9,525 nt of DNA from Terriglobales bacterium. Its GTDB lineage: Bacteria > Acidobacteriota > Terriglobia > Terriglobales > Acidobacteriaceae. A program made the translations under genes and the position numbers. The first letter of the stretch is position 1, and each line of letters begins with the position of its first letter. Shown here piece by piece: positions 6,935 to 9,525 of the stretch. The stretch covers positions 1 through 9,525 of the forward strand of contig JAFAWN010000010.1 of NCBI GenBank assembly GCA_019241735.1, written 5' to 3'. The notes below the pieces were generated by a model. The model was not told the DNA's origin, did no database searches, and worked only from the letters and a program-made list of their open reading frames with translations.

Positions 6935-7026
6935 GACACCTCTCAAAAATGGCGGGGAACGATCCTGATTTGTTTAGCAGGTTCCGAAATTAACTAAACT
7001 GCGCAAGGTCACCCGGGCTGAGAGAT

Positions 7027-7392
7027 TTATGCCGCCCCTTGGATCGCACCCTTTGCCTGCTCAGCCAGGCTCTTGAAAGCCTCCGGGTCCTTAACCGCAA
7101 TGTCAGCAAGAATCTTGCGGTCCAGCTCGACCCCGCTGTTTTTAAGTCCGTGGATAAACTGGCTATAACTGAGGCCGCTCAGCTTTGCAGCCGCCCCGAT
7201 GCGTACAATCCACAGGGAGCGAAATTGGCGTTTACGCTGTTTGCGTCCGGAGTAGGCGAATTTCAGCGCGCGATCGACTGCTTCTTTTGCAGAACGATGC
7301 AACTTCGATTTTGTAAGGAAATATCCGCTCGCGCGGTCCAGTATCTTTTTGCGTTTAGCGCGGCGCTTGGTCCCGCGTTTTACCCGAGGCAT
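7027..7392 (-). CDS. rplT: 50S ribosomal protein L20
   Basis: L20 binds 23S rRNA early in large-subunit assembly and represses its own operon in several bacteria. The 121-aa product matches family length (about 117-119). It opens MPRVKRGTKRRAKRKKILD with the long basic N-terminal extension. RKQRKRQFRSLWIVRIGAAA is at 50-69, GLSYSQFIHGLKNSGVELDR at 73-92 and KILADIAVKDPEAF at 93-106. The ATG has AAAGGAG with a 7-nt gap. The spacer to rpmI is 124 nt, unusually long for this gene pair, and contains a stable hairpin. Confidence 0.98.
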   Translation of the reverse strand: MPRVKRGTKRRAKRKKILDRASGYFLTKSKLHRSAKEAVDRALKFAYSGRKQRKRQFRSLWIVRIGAAAKLSGLSYSQFIHGLKNSGVELDRKILADIAVKDPEAFKSLAEQAKGAIQGAA

Positions 7393-7465
7393 AAGTCGCT
7401 CCTTTTTATCATCGAAATGGCGGCTGGAGGTAAGGAACGTCTAGCGTTACAGCCTCTTCACACGC

Positions 7466-7499
7466 CCGCGCGACCGAGTTCCAAACATTCGCCGCGCCC
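7466..7499 (-). other. Stable stem-loop in the rpmI-rplT spacer
   Basis: On the minus strand GCGCGGCGA (7497-7489) pairs with TCGGTCGCGC (7477-7468). There are five consecutive G-C pairs, a G-U pair, a C-G pair, one bulged G and two more pairs, around an 11-nt loop. It lies about 100 nt before rplT, where ribosomal protein L20 operators are found in other bacteria. It lacks a U-tract, so it is not an intrinsic terminator. The rest of the 124-nt spacer shows nothing else. Confidence 0.4.
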
Positions 7500-7516
7500 T
7501 CAAACAATGGTTGCAA

Positions 7517-7711
7517 CTAATACGGTATCATCCGCTTAATTTTGGGTGTATCGGCATCGCTCACCAGCACCGAATGTCCCAATTTCTTTTTACGTTTGTG
7601 GGACTTCGAAGTAAGCATGTGACGCAGATGCGAATGCCCGCGCTTTACCTTGCCCGATGCAGTTTTCTTAAAGCGCTTCGCCGCGCCCTTATGTGTTTTT
7701 AATTTCGGCAT
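7517..7711 (-). CDS. rpmI: 50S ribosomal protein L35
   Basis: A small, highly basic large-subunit protein of 64 aa, the standard size. It opens MPKLKTHKGAAKRFKKTASG and carries the family KVKRGHSHLRHMLTSKSHKR block at 21-40, ending in KIKRMIPY. Start ATG is 32 bp after the infC stop. GAGG lies close to the ATG, giving a short but usable ribosome site. Always found with infC and rplT in this order in most bacteria, so identification is secure. Confidence 0.98.
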   Translation of the reverse strand: MPKLKTHKGAAKRFKKTASGKVKRGHSHLRHMLTSKSHKRKKKLGHSVLVSDADTPKIKRMIPY

Positions 7712-7743
7712 AAACCCTCATATAACCAGACTTGCAAGTGCGG

Positions 7744-8313
7744 CTAACGCGCCCGCGTGGCTTGCGGTGCGACTGGCTTCTGACCTGCGTCTTTCTTCGG
7801 AGCTAATATCGCGTGCAGAGTATTGCCTTCCTGCCGCGGCCGGAATTCTACAATGCTATTGTCCTGTACGTCCTTGATCAGCCGCTCCAGAATTTGCCGC
7901 CCCAACCCGGTGCGGGTCATTTCGCGGCCCCGAAAAAAGATCGTGGCCTTTACTTTGTCCCCGTCGTCAAGGAAACGCAGAACGTGGTTCTTCTTAGTCT
8001 CATAATCGTGGTCGTCAACGTTGATACGAAACTTCACTTCTTTTACGGTGATGGTCTTCTGGTGTTTCTTCGCCTCGCGTTCCTTTTTCTCCTGCTGATA
8101 AAGAAACTTCCCGTAGTCCATAATGCGGCACACAGGAGGAACGGCGGTCGGTGAGATCTCAACCAGGTCCAGGTTTTTTTCGCGGGCCATCTTGAGCGCG
8201 TCGTAGGGGGTCAAAATTCCAATCTGCTGGCCTTCGTCGTCAATTACTCGGATTTCACGCGCTCGAATGCGGTCGTTCGTGCGGATAAAACGTTTATCGA
8301 TATCATCCTCCAT
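7744..8313 (-). CDS. infC: Translation initiation factor IF-3
   Basis: IF3 binds the 30S subunit, prevents premature 50S joining and rejects non-canonical start codons and tRNAs. The 189-aa frame covers an N-domain (RFIRTNDRIRAREIRVIDDE at 8-27, YDALKMAREKNLDLVEIS at 37-54), the signature CRIMDYGKFLYQQ at 62-74, a basic linker, and the C-domain (KEVKFRINVDDHDYETKK at 91-108, KVKATIFFRGREM at 120-132, GRQILERLI at 138-146). The C-terminus has a short extra basic tail. Coordinates are given to the ATG at 8313, but that ATG has no upstream ribosome site and its first bases form GGAGG. This stands 5 nt before an in-frame ATC at 8301, so the real protein probably starts there (185 aa). First gene of the infC-rpmI-rplT-pheS unit. 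Confidence 0.97.
   Translation of the reverse strand: MEDDIDKRFIRTNDRIRAREIRVIDDEGQQIGILTPYDALKMAREKNLDLVEISPTAVPPVCRIMDYGKFLYQQEKKEREAKKHQKTITVKEVKFRINVDDHDYETKKNHVLRFLDDGDKVKATIFFRGREMTRTGLGRQILERLIKDVQDNSIVEFRPRQEGNTLHAILAPKKDAGQKPVAPQATRAR
8299..8311 (-). promoter_or_regulatory. Shine-Dalgarno GGAGG placed for an ATC start codon of infC
   Basis: GGAGG (8311-8307), a 5-nt spacer ATGAT, then ATC (8301-8299) in the infC frame, followed by GATAAACGTTTTATC. The spacing is good for initiation. infC is known to use AUU in E. coli and AUC in Myxococcus, letting IF3 repress its own synthesis. That this gene does the same is an inference. Confidence 0.55.
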
Positions 8314-8335
8314 CGATCGCGGACTTGGCGATCGA
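8313..8335 (-). promoter_or_regulatory. 5'-terminal hairpin in the infC leader
   Basis: TCGATCGC (8335-8328) and GCGATCGA (8320-8313) form a perfect 8-bp stem around a 7-nt loop. The stem would occupy almost the whole leader from the predicted transcript start near 8336 and end right at the GGAGG ribosome site. It may stabilise the mRNA end or modulate infC initiation. Confidence 0.5.
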
Positions 8336-8342
8336 GAACAAA

Positions 8343-8351
8343 ATTATAGCA
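8343..8351 (-). promoter_or_regulatory. Extended -10 promoter for the infC operon
   Basis: TATAAT (8348-8343) with an upstream TG (8351-8350, TGCTATAAT) on the minus strand, a perfect extended -10. No good -35 box is visible, as expected for this class. Predicted transcript start is near 8336. The purQ stop lies about 50 bp upstream with no terminator, so read-through from purQ may add to transcription. Confidence 0.7.
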
Positions 8352-8397
8352 TGCGTGATCGAAAACCTATTCTCAGCTCGGCGATTGAATACCCGAA

Positions 8398-9093
8398 CTA
8401 TTTCGCCGCGAGTGCGCCGGCCAAAGATTGAAAAATCTGGAAACCGTCGGTGCCGCCCAGTTCCGGCTCGCTTGCGCGTTCGGGATGAGGCATCATTCCG
8501 AGGACATTTCCCCCCGGATTGCAAATCCCGGCGATGTTATCCACCGACCCATTGGGATTCGCATCCGGAGTGGTCTCGCCATCCGCAGTGCAATAGCGAA
8601 ACACGATCTGCTTATCTCGCTGCAAGCGGGCAAGAGTTGCGTCATCGCAAAAATAGTTCCCTTCCATGTGCCCGATTGGGATGGTCAGGACCTGTCTCTC
8701 TTCGCAGGACGACGTAAAAGGAGTGTCGGCATTTTCTACCCGAACCGAAACTGGTTTGCAGATGTATTTCAGCCCAGTGTTTCGGATCAGGGCCCCGGGG
8801 AGCAATCCTGCTTCGCAAAGAATCTGGAAGCCATTACAGATGCCCAGCACCAATCCACCAGCGGCCGCGAAACTGCTGACTGAATCCATGACCGGAGAGA
8901 ATTTTGCGATCGCCCCCGTCCGCAGATAATCGCCGTAAGCGAATCCGCCAGGAACTATAATGACGTCGCAATTTTCGAGGTCGTGAGACTCGTGCCACAA
9001 AAAACACACCGGCTGCTTTGCCACCTGCTCTACCGTCCAGAACGCGTCGTGATCGCAATTAGATCCGGGGAACACGATGACTCCAAATTTCAT
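8398..9093 (-). CDS. purQ: Phosphoribosylformylglycinamidine synthase subunit PurQ
   Basis: PurQ is the glutaminase subunit that feeds ammonia to PurL in the fourth step of purine synthesis (FGAR to FGAM). The 231-aa protein has the family opening MKFGVIVFPGSNCDHDAFWT, PGGFAYGDYLRTGAIAKF at 48-65, the nucleophile C86 in GLVLGICNGFQIL, GLKYICKPVSVRVEN at 107-121, and H203 and E205 in MMPHPER. The triad is complete. The frame extends 12 codons further, but the ATG at 9093 has GGAG at an 8-nt gap and matches the usual start. Its partners purS and purL are not adjacent here, so the complex is encoded at separate loci or lies outside the window. Confidence 0.97.
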   Translation of the reverse strand: MKFGVIVFPGSNCDHDAFWTVEQVAKQPVCFLWHESHDLENCDVIIVPGGFAYGDYLRTGAIAKFSPVMDSVSSFAAAGGLVLGICNGFQILCEAGLLPGALIRNTGLKYICKPVSVRVENADTPFTSSCEERQVLTIPIGHMEGNYFCDDATLARLQRDKQIVFRYCTADGETTPDANPNGSVDNIAGICNPGGNVLGMMPHPERASEPELGGTDGFQIFQSLAGALAAK

Positions 9094-9114
9094 TGCGCGT
9101 TCTCCGGCTTCATA

Positions 9115-9144
9115 TTTACAGTCTAACATTTGCGACTCTGTCCA
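9115..9144 (-). promoter_or_regulatory. Weak candidate promoter for purQ
   Basis: TGGACA (9144-9139) and TGTAAA (9120-9115) with an 18-nt spacer on the minus strand. The -35 matches 5/6 and the -10 4/6. It would give a very short leader of about 14 nt. Confidence 0.25.
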
Positions 9145-9193
9145 ATTTCGCGCAGAGCGGCCGATTGCCTCGGACTCTACGCGGCATTGGGCA

Positions 9194-9202
9194 TGCTATA
9201 AT
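9194..9202 (+). promoter_or_regulatory. Extended -10 promoter for yebC
   Basis: TGCTATAAT with a perfect -10 (9197-9202), no clear -35, predicted start near 9209. The 14 nt GCATGCTATAATTT are identical to those at the infC promoter. The leader to the yebC ATG would be about 128 nt. Confidence 0.65.
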
Positions 9203-9219
9203 TTCATTTCGCCTGGCCG

Positions 9220-9254
9220 TTTTCGAGGCTGTTTTTCGAGGCCATTCCGAGGTT
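9220..9254 (+). repeat. Tandem imperfect repeats in the yebC leader
   Basis: TTTTCGAGGC occurs at 9220-9229 and again at 9233-9242, 13 nt apart. A degenerate third copy (TTCCGAGGTT) is at 9245-9254. They lie just downstream of the predicted transcript start. Function is unknown; a protein-binding site is possible. Confidence 0.4.
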
Positions 9255-9337
9255 GATCGTTGTCCGGCGAGCATGATCAAAGTCCTCTTAAGGCAATTCC
9301 AACCTGCACCTAGCGTTCTCAGATAAGAGGTATCTCT

Positions 9338-9525
9338 ATGTCCGGCCATTCAAAGTGGGCAACAATTAAACATAAAAAAGGCGCCTTGGACGCCAAGCGC
9401 GGGAAGATTTTCACTCGGCTCATAAAAGAAATCACTATCGCTGCCAAGAACGGCGGCGACCCTGACACTAATCCGCGATTGCGCGGAGCCATTGCCGCCG
9501 CCAAAGCGGAGAACATGCCGCAGGA
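9338..9525 (+). CDS. YebC/PmpR-family protein, N-terminal part (runs off the right edge)
   Basis: The first 62 residues of a YebC/PmpR (TACO1-like) protein: MSGHSKWATIKHKKGALDAK at 1-20, RGKIFTRLIKEITIAAKNGG at 21-40, then NPRLRGAIAAAKAENMPQ. This covers most of the N-terminal helical domain and matches the family closely. The family was long annotated as transcriptional regulators; more recent work links members to translation. Start ATG follows AAGAGG with a 7-nt gap. That site sits in the loop of a small AGATA/TATCT inverted repeat (9321-9335). The gene is often followed by ruvC and ruvA, but that region is outside the window. Confidence 0.95.
   Translation, partial: MSGHSKWATIKHKKGALDAKRGKIFTRLIKEITIAAKNGGDPDTNPRLRGAIAAAKAENMPQ

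Noticed and set aside
6947..7026. Possible T-box or attenuator between rplT and pheS
   Set aside because: No T-box sequence, no terminator hairpin with U-tract and no leader peptide rich in phenylalanine codons are visible in the 80 bp.
7447..7488. 13-codon arginine-rich frame in the rpmI-rplT spacer (possible leader peptide)
   Set aside because: GAGGG lies upstream at a usable distance, but the frame is very short and overlaps a stable hairpin. No attenuator or terminator follows, so I have no ground to call it a gene.
7039..7539. 166-codon plus-strand frame across rplT and rpmI
   Set aside because: It lies antisense to two firmly identified ribosomal protein genes, and its product shows no recognisable motif. 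It is a by-product of their biased codon use.
9094..9129. 12-residue N-terminal extension of purQ
   Set aside because: PurQ proteins begin at the MKFGVIVFPG position, and the ATG at 9093 has a proper ribosome site.
9273..9326. 17-codon frame ending in the yebC ribosome site (possible leader peptide)
   Set aside because: It has only a weak ribosome site, and its stop position may be chance. Without conservation data it is not supportable.

Overview
This 9.5 kb window is a dense bacterial housekeeping region. Every gene lies on the minus strand except a partial yebC/pmpR-type gene that leaves the window at the right edge on the plus strand. Acidobacteriota is the most likely source. The reasons are the style of the PheS, Lgt and IF3 proteins, moderately high GC, and the gene order infC-rpmI-rplT-pheS-pheT. 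This is an inference from protein character, not from a search.

Right end (about 9100-9525): purQ (minus) and yebC (plus) diverge from a 244-bp spacer. The spacer holds a perfect extended -10 promoter for yebC and tandem CGAGG-containing repeats in the yebC leader. Middle (5756-8400): purQ is followed by an extended -10 promoter, then the translation block infC (IF3), rpmI (L35), rplT (L20) and pheS. The infC start region has a hairpin at the mRNA 5' end and a strong Shine-Dalgarno sequence placed for an ATC codon four codons inside the ATG-started frame. This suggests the classic rare-start autoregulation of IF3.

Between pheS and pheT (5587-5755) there is a 43-codon frame that reads like the amino-terminal piece of a larger protein. 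It is probably a gene remnant or an unannotated small protein. pheT itself lacks the EMAP-type tRNA-binding domain found in most bacterial PheT proteins. A PLP-dependent aminotransferase starts 9 bp after pheT.

Left part (1-2314): a small coiled-coil gene with its own candidate promoter is followed by zapA (FtsZ-ring stabiliser). Next come a well-folding 6S RNA (ssrS) ending at an intrinsic terminator, then lgt (prolipoprotein diacylglyceryl transferase) and the amino-terminal part of an RluA/RluD-family pseudouridine synthase. The zapA-6S RNA neighbourhood is a known conserved arrangement.

I found no mobile element, CRISPR array, tRNA or rRNA, and no clearly new multi-gene system. The points of interest are the 6S RNA, the infC start region, the pheS-pheT remnant and the domain-reduced PheT.
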